A DNA stretch of 6,661 nucleotides from Pseudomonadota bacterium (GTDB lineage Bacteria > Pseudomonadota > Alphaproteobacteria > Rhodospirillales > 2-02-FULL-58-16): contig JADFHR010000182.1 of NCBI GenBank assembly GCA_022567015.1, forward strand, positions 1 through 6,661. The letters run 5' to 3'. Numbering within the stretch: the stretch's first letter is position 1; each line of letters opens with the position of its first letter. Both the position numbers and the translations under genes were made by a program. This document shows, in pieces, positions 1 to 5,376 of this stretch. The notes below the pieces were generated by a model that worked only from the letters and a program-made list of their open reading frames with translations, made no database searches and was not told the DNA's origin.

Positions 1-156
1 TATATCATAACATCGTGATGGGCCGGCATTGCGCGAGGGTGCCCACGTGGCGGGCCGCCGGCCGGCCGGGCCTGTGTTGCCTTCGGCCATCGGCGTGCCG
101 GCGCGCGACGGGGACGCGGGAGGTGTCGCCGTCGCGCGATCCCGGCTCTCCGGTCC
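1..156. other. Left-edge region downstream of soxA, no supported gene
   Basis: This stretch follows the soxA stop codon on the minus strand. A few minus-strand ATG codons (for example at 90 and 29) open frames that run off the left edge, but none has a convincing ribosome binding site and their translations look like GC-rich noise. Because SoxA here carries two heme motifs, a soxK gene (the partner of monoheme SoxA types) is less expected; soxB further left is more likely. The main visible structure is the inverted repeat at 102-138. Confidence 0.5.
102..138 (-). repeat. 10-bp GC inverted repeat (hairpin) after soxA
   Basis: Bases 102-111 (CGCGCGACGG) and 129-138 (CCGTCGCGCG) are perfect reverse complements separated by 17 bases. 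As RNA on the soxA strand this would form a very stable hairpin starting about 18 bases after the stop codon. No U-run follows on that strand, so it is not a classical intrinsic terminator. It may protect the sox mRNA 3' end or reduce read-through into the next gene; that role is inference. Confidence 0.5.
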
Positions 157-1020
157 CTACATGCGTACCGACGGCGCCTCCGAGGGCAGCCCCTTGGCGC
201 GATCCATCAGGAAAAGCTCGAGATTGGTGTACTCGTCCGAGCCCCGCTTGTAGGGCGTCGCGCGAACCTGCTTGTTGCACCCGGTGAAGCGCCGGTGCAA
301 CGACCCCAGCTTCTGCCATTTCAGGCGGAACGTGGGGAACCCGTTGGCCATTCCCTGGCTCAGCAGGTTGGACCGGATCATGGTGGCCGGGTAGTCGAGG
401 TGGCATTGGGCGCAGGCCATGTCGAGCATGCCGCGGCGCTGATTGTAGAACTTCTTGCCCTTTTCGTAGAAGGGCTTGGCCGGGCCGTCGATCTTCGCGT
501 TGATGGGCATGCCGCGGGACTGCACCTTGATATAGGCGGTCATGCCCAGCATCTCACTGGATTCCCATTTCCAGGGTTTCGCCTGCATTCTGTTCTTGCG
601 TTCCCAGTTGATCCGGTGCTGCAGGGCCATCAGTTTCTTCACTTCGGAGGCGTACTTGGGATAGGCGGTGGAGACGCCCTTCATGGATTTCGCGGCGTCG
701 CCATGGCAGGAGGCGCAGGACTTGCCGGCCTTCCCGTCCACCTTGGACCACAATTCTTCACCGGTTTCGACCCACACGAAGGACGGGTTGGAGAAGTCGT
801 CGTCCTGGATGTCCCTGGTGGCGGGCGTGAGGAACACGTACCCCGTCCGCTTGTCCCCGACGATGTATTTCTTGTTCCGCGGGTCGGCCGCCCTCTTTTC
901 GACCTCGGTCATCTTTTCCATCTTCTTGTCCGATTTCGCGGCGGCGTCGGCCCCGACCAATGCCGCGATCGCCGCGCCGATAACGGCAACCGTCGCCACG
1001 CCAAGCCATTTGTTGCCCAT
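157..1020 (-). CDS. soxA: SoxA, diheme c-type cytochrome subunit of SoxAX
   Basis: SoxA (287 aa) pairs with SoxX in the periplasm. The complex couples thiosulfate oxidatively to the SoxY cysteine, giving a SoxY-thiosulfonate, and passes electrons to c-type cytochromes. The N-terminus is a Sec signal (hydrophobic stretch about residues 5-23, then alanine-rich). Two heme c motifs are visible, CASCH at 102-106 and CAQCH at 203-207. The motif GCNKQVRATP places the catalytic or heme-ligating cysteine at residue 248, in the usual SoxA CNxxVRAxP context. The segment PWKWES...TAYIKVQSRGMP (about 149-172) is also typical of SoxA. Two hemes fit the Rhodovulum/Paracoccus type, which needs no SoxK. The start has a good site (GGGAGG, 8-9 bases upstream). 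It lies 56 bp downstream of soxZ and is the last sox gene seen here. Where several SoxA proteins I recall have a cysteine (INxCR), this one has INWERK. Confidence 0.96.
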   Translation of the reverse strand: MGNKWLGVATVAVIGAAIAALVGADAAAKSDKKMEKMTEVEKRAADPRNKKYIVGDKRTGYVFLTPATRDIQDDDFSNPSFVWVETGEELWSKVDGKAGKSCASCHGDAAKSMKGVSTAYPKYASEVKKLMALQHRINWERKNRMQAKPWKWESSEMLGMTAYIKVQSRGMPINAKIDGPAKPFYEKGKKFYNQRRGMLDMACAQCHLDYPATMIRSNLLSQGMANGFPTFRLKWQKLGSLHRRFTGCNKQVRATPYKRGSDEYTNLELFLMDRAKGLPSEAPSVRM

Positions 1021-1076
1021 GACGTATACCCTCCCGTCTATGCCGGTCGTCGATGCCTCTCGTTACGCTGTCCCCG

Positions 1077-1403
1077 TCAGGTCACGGTGATCTTGCGGGA
1101 CGCCGTGACCGTCTTGCCCATGTCGTCGGTCCAGGTGAATTCGAATGTCCCGCTCTCGGTAGCCTTGGTGTGGAAGGCAAAATACGGGTTGGCCGAGATC
1201 GCCGGGGACATGTTCGCGCTGAACACTTCCTTGCCGTTGAACGTCGCCACGAACTTGTTGATGATCATGCGCGGGACCAATTTTTTCGTTTTCCTGTCCT
1301 TGCGTAATCCCGTCTCCATCTTGTGCAAGACCAGGGTCTTGATCTTGATGATGTCCCCTTTCTTGGCCGTCTTGGGAACCTTTATGCGCGGTTTTTTAGC
1401 CAT
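1077..1403 (-). CDS. soxZ: SoxZ, sulfur-carrier complex subunit
   Basis: SoxZ (108 aa, the usual family length) forms a heterodimer with SoxY. SoxY carries the covalent sulfur intermediates of periplasmic thiosulfate oxidation, and SoxZ gives a scaffold for docking SoxAX, SoxB and SoxCD. The protein is a single immunoglobulin-like beta domain. The opening KPRIKVPKTAKKGDIIKIKTL, the middle PRMIINKFVATFNGKEVF and the closing SGTFEFTWTDDMG are recognisable SoxZ blocks. It has no signal peptide and no cysteine, as expected if it is exported together with SoxY through the Tat system (known for the family). The start is preceded by AGGAGG about 9 bases upstream. It sits 26 bp after soxY and 56 bp before soxA, so cotranscription is likely. 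Confidence 0.96.
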   Translation of the reverse strand: MAKKPRIKVPKTAKKGDIIKIKTLVLHKMETGLRKDRKTKKLVPRMIINKFVATFNGKEVFSANMSPAISANPYFAFHTKATESGTFEFTWTDDMGKTVTASRKITVT

Positions 1404-1429
1404 GACAACACATCCTCCTGCCCTGTCCC

Positions 1430-1912
1430 TCAGCCGCCGCAGCCGCCGATGGTGACCTTGATGAATCGCGATACCTTGTACACGGAACCATCGTTCATCA
1501 CGGCGGCCGCCACCACGTTCTGGGTCTTGCCCAGGCGCATGCGGGTGGAAATCTCAGCCTTGCCGACGGCCGGCGTCAGGTTGAACGTGACCACTTCCGG
1601 GTTCGGATTGCCTTCGGCCACGATGTGGATCGCCTTGACGTAGTCCTTGTCCGACATGGGACTGTCGACGCGGACGGACAGCGGCACGGTCCTGCCGTTC
1701 TCGGCGATCTCGGGCAACTTGAGGTGTACCTTGCCTTGTTTGGCATTACCGCCCACGCCCATCTTGGCCAGAGCCTGCGCCGCCGTCTCCGGTGTTGCCG
1801 ACGCCCCGCGCAACACGAAACCGCTGCCGGCGACGGCGAGCGCGCCGCCGAGCGCCGCCCTCAAGACGTCGCGCCGGCCGAGCGCTCCGTTGCTGTTCGT
1901 TCTCTCTGTCAT
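1430..1912 (-). CDS. soxY: SoxY, sulfur-carrier protein with C-terminal GGCGG arm
   Basis: SoxY is the covalent carrier of the Sox cycle: thiosulfate, then sulfane sulfur, is held on its C-terminal cysteine. The protein ends in IGGCGG, the diagnostic swinging arm, and that cysteine (residue 158 of 160) is the only one in the protein. A Tat signal is visible: GRRDVLRAAL at about 12-21, then a hydrophobic alanine/glycine stretch to about residue 39. The family fold is an immunoglobulin-like domain (about 60-155) with motifs such as VPLSVRVDSPM and ISTRMRLGKTQNVVA. Two in-frame ATGs compete. The one at 1921 directly abuts the GGGAG site, while the one at 1912 lies 9 bases from it, so 1912 is chosen; 1921 would add three residues. 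It is 37 bp downstream of soxX and 26 bp upstream of soxZ. Confidence 0.95.
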   Translation of the reverse strand: MTERTNSNGALGRRDVLRAALGGALAVAGSGFVLRGASATPETAAQALAKMGVGGNAKQGKVHLKLPEIAENGRTVPLSVRVDSPMSDKDYVKAIHIVAEGNPNPEVVTFNLTPAVGKAEISTRMRLGKTQNVVAAAVMNDGSVYKVSRFIKVTIGGCGG

Positions 1913-1949
1913 CTTTTTCATCTCCCAACTCTAAAGGGCGTCGCCGGGC

Positions 1950-2411
1950 CTACTTCCCTTTCAGTGTTACCAGGTAGGCAATAATGTCCTCGACATCCTG
2001 GGCACTTATGATGGTCTTGCCCTTCCATTTCTCCTGCACCCGGTGGAAACCATCGATGTGGTAAAACGCCGGCATGATGGTGTCCGGATTGATCATCTTG
2101 GAATTGACGATGCGTAGCCGCATCTCGGCGGCGCCGAGGCGGCTGCCCACGCCATTCAGCGGCGGGCCCACCTCGCCGTGGTCGGCCTGTTCCGGAATGG
2201 GCATGACGTGGCAGCCCAGGCAATTGCCTTTCTTGCGGTTGATGGCAGTCTTCCTGCCCTTCACCGGGTCGCCCGCCTTGCCGGTCAGGGACTGGGGAAT
2301 GGTTTCGTCGACGATTTTGTACGTGACCAACTCACCCGCCTGCGCACTAAACGCTGCCGCGGCGAAGAACACGACGGCGACGGCGACGCCGAAAAACCTG
2401 CTGTATGTCAT
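1950..2411 (-). CDS. soxX: SoxX, monoheme c-type cytochrome subunit of SoxAX
   Basis: SoxX (153 aa) is the small cytochrome partner of SoxA and receives electrons as thiosulfate is joined to SoxY. A Sec signal is clear at residues 1-25 (hydrophobic core, then FSAQA and a likely cut before GELV). One heme motif, NCLGCHVMPIPE, has its CxxCH at 64-68. The likely distal methionine ligand is Met113 in NPDTIMPAFY, and the last helix DVEDIIAYLVTL is typical of small cytochromes c. The start at 2411 gives a normal signal peptide; an ATG at 2471 would add 20 non-hydrophobic residues and spoil it. The sequence just before 2411 reads GGGGGGGAG on the minus strand, only 2 bases from the ATG, so spacing is tight. 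It is first in the soxXYZA run, with a candidate promoter and dyad upstream. Confidence 0.95.
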   Translation of the reverse strand: MTYSRFFGVAVAVVFFAAAAFSAQAGELVTYKIVDETIPQSLTGKAGDPVKGRKTAINRKKGNCLGCHVMPIPEQADHGEVGPPLNGVGSRLGAAEMRLRIVNSKMINPDTIMPAFYHIDGFHRVQEKWKGKTIISAQDVEDIIAYLVTLKGK

Positions 2412-2477
2412 TGCTCCCCCCCGGACGCTTCCACAACCGACACCGGCATTGTGTGCGTCTATTGACATCACGGTTAT

Positions 2478-2510
2478 TGAATATATCGTACCATAGCCGC
2501 GATATTATCA
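2478..2510. promoter_or_regulatory. Candidate operator: 11-bp dyad overlapping the sox promoter
   Basis: The arms TGAATATATCG (2478-2488) and CGATATTATCA (2500-2510) are inverted repeats matching at 9 of 11 positions, with the inner six bases perfect and an 11-base spacer. The arm centres are 22 bp apart, about two DNA turns, so a dimeric or tetrameric regulator could read both arms from one face. The dyad covers the -10 region and spacer of the candidate sox promoter, the usual place for a repressor. ArsR-family sulfur regulators act on AT-rich dyads, but the regulator here is unknown. Confidence 0.45.
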
Positions 2511-2518
2511 CGTTTCAA
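2490..2518 (-). promoter_or_regulatory. Candidate sigma70-type promoter for soxXYZA
   Basis: Read on the minus strand, TTGAAA (2518-2513) resembles a -35 box at 5 of 6 consensus positions. It is followed after exactly 17 bases by TATGGT (2495-2490), a -10-like hexamer at 4 of 6. Transcription would begin near 2483, leaving a leader of about 70 bases before soxX. No start site has been mapped; the call rests on hexamer match, spacing and position. Confidence 0.5.
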
Positions 2519-2609
2519 GCCCACAAGATTATTATTGGTTTGCGTCCGTGGGGGGGTGCCGTTATGGGTTCACAGGGGCCGCTTTCCGGGACCTCCGGTG
2601 GGGATGGGC

Positions 2610-2623
2610 TTGATAAATATCAA
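2610..2623. promoter_or_regulatory. FNR/ANR-type box
   Basis: TTGATAAATATCAA is a perfect match to the FNR-family consensus TTGAT-N4-ATCAA, bound by FNR, ANR, Dnr and FixK-type regulators. It is centred about 134 bp upstream of the predicted sox start site and 227 bp upstream of the HbpS-like start codon. No strong -10 hexamer lies at the spacing expected for a class II promoter in either direction; the nearest on the plus strand is TATCCA at 2644-2649. The target is therefore open, but position favours the plus-strand gene or shared control. Confidence 0.6.
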
Positions 2624-2843
2624 TGGTCGCCGTCGAATTATCGTATCCATGGTATCGGGGACGGGGTGGGCCTGCGGCGTGGTCATCGAAATGTTAGCCT
2701 TGACCAGGAAAATACCCCCGTCCCCGGCCACCGTGGCGGGCGCCATGCGCGGCGCCTGCCGGCCCGGACCGGCCGTGGCGGGCGTGCGATCGACGGCCCG
2801 TTGAATTTACCGACGACGCCCATTGCAAAGGAGACTCCGATCC

Positions 2844-3341
2844 ATGTTCAAACAAACGGCATGCGCCATGCTGTGTCTCGGCGTGACGGCGGCTTCCGCG
2901 GCCGAGGCGGACATTTTCGTGACCTACCGGTCCCTGACCCCGGAGATCGCCCTGGAGCTGGCCCAGTCGGCGCTGGCCGCCTGCCGCAAGACCGACTACC
3001 AGGTGGCGGTCGCCGTCGTCGACCGGGGTGGTTCGGTGCAGGTCGTGCTGCGCGACCGTTTCGCCGGGCCGCACACCCCGGACACCGCCATACGCAAGGC
3101 GTGGACGGCGATCACCTTTCGCACCAACACGACGGAGATGGAAAAGCTCACCCAGGCCGGCATGGAGGCCTCGGGCACACGCCAAATTCCCGGCACCGCC
3201 ATGCTCGGCGGCGGCGTCATGATCCGCGCCGCGGGCGAGCTGGTGGGCGCCGTCGGCGTTTCCGGGGCCCCCGGCGGCACGCTGGACGAGGATTGCGCCA
3301 TGAAAGGGCTGGAGGCCATCCAGGACCGGTTGGATTTCTGA
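2844..3341 (+). CDS. Secreted GlcG/HbpS-family (DUF336) protein, possibly heme-binding
   Basis: This 165-aa protein belongs to the GlcG/HbpS family (DUF336), small alpha/beta proteins. Some, such as Streptomyces HbpS, bind heme and take part in redox sensing; others have unknown roles. Family blocks are clear: AVAVVDRGGSVQVVLRD (about 55-71), AIRKAWTAITFRTNT (82-96), MLGGGVMI (120-127) and GAVGVSGAPGGTLDEDCAMKGLEAI (135-159). A Sec-type signal at 1-22 (MFKQTACAMLCLGVTAASAAEA) suggests a periplasmic location, unlike the cytoplasmic GlcG form. The ATG at 2844 has AAGGAG at 2828-2833; a TTG at 2823 would put that site inside the gene, so it is rejected. The gene is divergent from soxX and convergent with the permease gene. 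A periplasmic heme or redox role next to cytochrome-rich Sox proteins is plausible, but the ligand cannot be read from the sequence. Confidence 0.85.
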   Translation: MFKQTACAMLCLGVTAASAAEADIFVTYRSLTPEIALELAQSALAACRKTDYQVAVAVVDRGGSVQVVLRDRFAGPHTPDTAIRKAWTAITFRTNTTEMEKLTQAGMEASGTRQIPGTAMLGGGVMIRAAGELVGAVGVSGAPGGTLDEDCAMKGLEAIQDRLDF

Positions 3342-3357
3342 CCGCCGCCGGCGGCGC

Positions 3358-3384
3358 AAAAGGCCCCGCCGGCCGGCGGGTTTT
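3358..3384. terminator. Bidirectional intrinsic terminator between convergent genes
   Basis: A perfect 16-bp palindrome at 3365-3380 (CCCGCCGGCCGGCGGG) is followed by TTTT at 3381-3384 and preceded by AAAA at 3358-3361, three bases from the stem. The stem can fold as 6 bp with a GGCC loop. It lies 16 bp after the plus-strand HbpS-like stop and 20 bp from the minus-strand permease stop, so it can end transcripts from both sides. Confidence 0.8.
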
Positions 3385-3404
3385 CATCGGCAACGGAAAA
3401 GGCG

Positions 3405-4508
3405 TCAGCCGCGCGCCAGGAACGCCTTGAAGGCGCCGCCGAAGCTGCCTTCCTCCAGGTACTTTATGCCCAGCACGCCGCCGGCGATGATGGACAAAAG
3501 AGCAATGAGGGAGCCCAGCGCCAGGGTGGAAAAGCCGCTCAGGCCCTGGCCGATCGTGCACCCGAGCGCCATGACCCCGCCCATGCCCATGATGGCGCCG
3601 CCGATGATGTGGCGGAACATGTCGTTGGCGTCGACAAAGGACTCGACGCGGAACGTGCCGCTGCCCTTGGCCGCGGCGAAGGACCCGGCGATCACCCCGC
3701 CGACCGCCGCGATGCCGAAGTTGATGGTGGAGCCCGTGAACGTCATCAGGTACTGCAGGCTTTCCCCCACCGGCGCGACGAATGTGAACGAGGCCAGCGG
3801 CGCCGGCTCGAAATCGTCGAACCCGATGACGCCGGTGGCGTACCACGCGGCGGGGACCAAGGCGCCCAGGATCAGCCCGGCGACGATGTTGCGGGGCGAG
3901 GCCCGAAAACGGGCGCTCTTGAAGCAGAACCACAGGAGACCCCCGGCGAAAGCCAGGGTCAGCACCCCGCGCGCCGCCTCCAGTGACATTCCGGTGACCG
4001 CCGCCACCATGTCCGGCATGCCCTGGGAGGCGAGACCGGCGTCCACGAGGTTGATATTGGTCATGCTCTCGAACTCAACCCGGGCCAGGCCGGTCAGCCC
4101 GCGCAACGTCATATAGGCGAAGATCCCCAGCATAATGGCCACCACCAGCGATTTGAGGTTGCCGGCGCCGAACCGCACCAGGGTCCGATAGCCGCAGCCG
4201 CCGGTCATGGTCATGCCGAAGCCGAACACCAGCCCGCCGACGATCGCCCCGGCCCAGCCCAGACTGGTGTTGAGATAGATCGACCGGTTGAGGTCCACCA
4301 ACTCCAGGCCATGCAGACTCTGGGCGCCGAGAATGGCCACCGCGAGGGCGAGCATCCAGGCGCGGAAGCGGTTCCAGTCACCCATCAACATCATGTCGGA
4401 GATGGCGCCCATGGTGCAGAAATTGGTCCGCTGGGCGGTGGCTCCGAAGACCAGGCCAAGACCGAATCCCAAAATACCGGTCAGCGTGCTGACGGGTAGC
4501 TCCTCCAT
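3405..4508 (-). CDS. YeeE/YedE-family sulfur-compound permease (TsuA-like)
   Basis: This 367-aa inner-membrane protein belongs to the YeeE/YedE (sulfur transport, DUF395) family, whose member TsuA takes up thiosulfate. The sequence alternates hydrophobic, glycine-rich spans and shows a two-fold repeat: GAIVGGLVFGFGMTMTGGCGYRTL (about 87-110) is echoed by GGAIMGMGGVMALGCTIGQGLSG (303-325). Three cysteines thought to relay thiosulfate along the pore are present: Cys31 in QRTNFCTMGAISD, Cys105 in GGCGYRTL and Cys317 in LGCTIGQG. The start at 4508 has AGGAGG 6-7 bases upstream; an in-frame ATG at 4631 would add 41 polar residues with no such site. It is divergent from the TusA-like gene, with 183 bp between them. 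Substrate may be thiosulfate, but related proteins are proposed to carry other sulfur species. Confidence 0.92.
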   Translation of the reverse strand: MEELPVSTLTGILGFGLGLVFGATAQRTNFCTMGAISDMMLMGDWNRFRAWMLALAVAILGAQSLHGLELVDLNRSIYLNTSLGWAGAIVGGLVFGFGMTMTGGCGYRTLVRFGAGNLKSLVVAIMLGIFAYMTLRGLTGLARVEFESMTNINLVDAGLASQGMPDMVAAVTGMSLEAARGVLTLAFAGGLLWFCFKSARFRASPRNIVAGLILGALVPAAWYATGVIGFDDFEPAPLASFTFVAPVGESLQYLMTFTGSTINFGIAAVGGVIAGSFAAAKGSGTFRVESFVDANDMFRHIIGGAIMGMGGVMALGCTIGQGLSGFSTLALGSLIALLSIIAGGVLGIKYLEEGSFGGAFKAFLARG

Positions 4509-4601
4509 AAGGTCCCTCCTCGAGTGCCGCCGGCTTAAGGCGAGGGCTGGAAAGGTATTTTCCCTGGCAATGCGCCAACGGATGCGATAATGTGAATATG
4601 T

Positions 4602-4637
4602 AATATGCCATGTCCGGCCACCGGGTGACAAGTGTCA
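4602..4637 (-). promoter_or_regulatory. Candidate promoter and dyad upstream of the permease gene
   Basis: The 183-bp divergent region holds a perfect dyad TGACA-AG-TGTCA (4626-4637). On the minus strand its inner part reads TTGTCA (4631-4626), a -35-like hexamer. After 18 bases comes CATATT (4607-4602), a modest -10. An operator covering the -35 box would fit regulation of the permease. The AT-rich stretch 4586-4608 could also serve as the promoter of the plus-strand TusA-like gene. Direction and use are inference. Confidence 0.35.
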
Positions 4638-4691
4638 TTTCAGGCCCGGACGGAGCCACCGTTTTCCCGGCTGTGACCATACGAGGGAACC

Positions 4692-4919
4692 ATGACTGTA
4701 CTAACCGTCGATACCAAAGGTTTGAGCTGCCCGCTACCGATTCTATGGGCGAAAAAAGCGATTTCCAGCCTCGAACCGGGCGATACGTTGGAAGTTCTGA
4801 CCACCGATCCGGCCGCCGTGGACGATTTCCAGGCGTTCAGCCGCGCCACCGGGCACGAGCTGTCGGAATGGAGCGAGGACGGCGGCGTTTTCCGGTTTCT
4901 GCTCAAGAAATGCGCCTAG
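4692..4919 (+). CDS. TusA-family sulfurtransferase / sulfur carrier
   Basis: This 75-aa cytoplasmic protein has the TusA fold. The motif GLSCPLPILWAKKAI (about 10-24) contains the CPxP signature, with Cys13 as the sulfur-carrying persulfide site. The rest follows the family: LEPGDTLEVLTTDPAAVDDFQAFSRATGHEL (27-57), then GGVFRFLLKK at the end. TusA-like proteins pass sulfane sulfur between enzymes, in sulfur oxidisers often toward DsrE or sHdr systems, and members next to YeeE permeases (TsuB, YeeD) help thiosulfate use. The divergent permease makes the second role likely here. A second cysteine sits next to last (Cys74), which I do not regard as typical. The start has GAGGGA a few bases upstream (4683-4688). 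The gene is followed by a terminator hairpin 18 bp downstream. Confidence 0.92.
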   Translation: MTVLTVDTKGLSCPLPILWAKKAISSLEPGDTLEVLTTDPAAVDDFQAFSRATGHELSEWSEDGGVFRFLLKKCA

Positions 4920-4937
4920 CATCTTCCGCCACCAATT

Positions 4938-4959
4938 CGCGTTAGAGTAACGCGGTTTT
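4938..4959 (+). terminator. Intrinsic terminator after the TusA-like gene
   Basis: CGCGTTA (4938-4944) and TAACGCG (4948-4954) form a perfect 7-bp stem with a GAG loop, followed by G and TTTT (4956-4959). The stem ends one base before the T-run. A second perfect hairpin, ACGCGG-TTTT-CCGCGT (4950-4965), overlaps its right arm, so the two cannot form at once. On the minus strand no T-run follows, so it looks one-directional. Confidence 0.65.
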
Positions 4960-4981
4960 CCGCGTACATCCGCCCACACCG

Positions 4982-5317
4982 TCAGTTGCAGCCGACCAGT
5001 TTCTCCAGGCGCAGGCGGTCGAACGCGTCCCAGGCGTGGCGTACCGCCCGATGCTGGCCATCGGTGCGCCCACCGCGTTCATACGCGTGCACGGCGGCGA
5101 GCACGGCGCGGAGCGGCTCTTCGATCTCGTGGGTCCTGAGGTTGCCCTGGGTCCAGCCGATGGCAAGGCCTTCGCCGGCGAAGGCCTCCACGGTTTCGTG
5201 ATCCCGGGCCAGGGACTCGAGCCGGCGCAGGCGCTCGATGTCCTCGCGCAGCAACTGGGCGCGGAACATGCTGTCCTCCGCTTGCAGCCGTTGCTCCATT
5301 TCCTCGATCAGGCGCAT
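4982..5317 (-). CDS. Small helical protein of unknown function
   Basis: I do not recognise this 111-aa protein. It has no signal peptide and no membrane span. Residues 1-46 are rich in Glu, Arg, Leu and Gln with heptad-like spacing (MRLIEEMEQRLQAED, then LLREDIERLRRLESLARD), so a long helix or coiled coil is likely. A central GEGLAIGWTQGNLRTHE (48-64) precedes a second helical part (EIEEPLRAVLAAVHAYERGG) and a C-terminal helix. It ends in VGCN with its only cysteine at 110. The ATG at 5317 has AGGAAAGG 8 bases upstream; an ATG at 5374 (130 aa) lacks such a site. The regular amino-acid composition and good start support a real gene. It is convergent with the TusA-like gene and divergent from the sensor gene. 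A cytoplasmic role is inferred from the lack of a signal. Confidence 0.7.
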   Translation of the reverse strand: MRLIEEMEQRLQAEDSMFRAQLLREDIERLRRLESLARDHETVEAFAGEGLAIGWTQGNLRTHEIEEPLRAVLAAVHAYERGGRTDGQHRAVRHAWDAFDRLRLEKLVGCN

Positions 5318-5376
5318 GGCGCGGACCTTTCCTGTGCGGTGGGCCGAAGGGTGGACATTCAATCGGCCATCCATAG

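Larger units (their letters stand above)
2412..2843. other. Divergent regulatory region between soxX and HbpS-like gene
   Basis: This 432-bp region separates minus-strand soxX from the plus-strand HbpS-like gene. I see no credible gene in it. Part is clearly AT-richer than its surroundings (about 2461-2540) and holds a candidate sox promoter and dyad. The middle holds an FNR-type box (2610-2623). The right part (about 2650-2820) is GC-rich and includes a 12-bp direct repeat, CCGTGGCGGGCG, at 2731-2742 and 2773-2784, with no obvious role. Confidence 0.6.

Noticed and set aside
1..90. Start of soxK or soxB at the left edge
   Set aside because: Minus-strand ATGs at 90 and 29 lack ribosome sites and their translations match neither protein; the ATG at 13 meets a stop after two codons.
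295..1455. Plus-strand open frame of about 386 codons antisense to soxA and soxZ
   Set aside because: It lies opposite well-identified SoxA and SoxZ, has a compositionally odd His/Gly/Val-rich translation and no family resemblance; high GC produces such frames.
2416..2422. Run of seven C (G on the sox strand) just before soxX as a possible phase-variation tract
   Set aside because: Seven bases is short for slippage and the run overlaps the presumed ribosome binding site; no other sign of phase variation.
2731..2784. 12-bp direct repeat CCGTGGCGGGCG (2731-2742, 2773-2784)
   Set aside because: Two copies of a GC-rich 12-mer in GC-rich DNA, with no further copies or boundary features; not evidence of a mobile element or CRISPR.
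2535..2804. Possible small plus-strand gene (89 codons) in the divergent region
   Set aside because: It has no good ribosome site and no recognisable motif, and it contains the FNR-type box; a regulatory region explains it better.
2405..3430. Plus-strand open frame of about 341 codons spanning the soxX upstream region and the HbpS-like gene
   Set aside because: It overlaps the DUF336 gene in another frame, crosses the FNR-type box and the dyad, and its translation is Arg/Gly/Pro-rich noise.
3427..4116. Plus-strand open frame of about 229 codons antisense to the permease
   Set aside because: It is opposite a clear YeeE/YedE protein and has a Pro/Ala/Met-rich translation typical of an antisense shadow.
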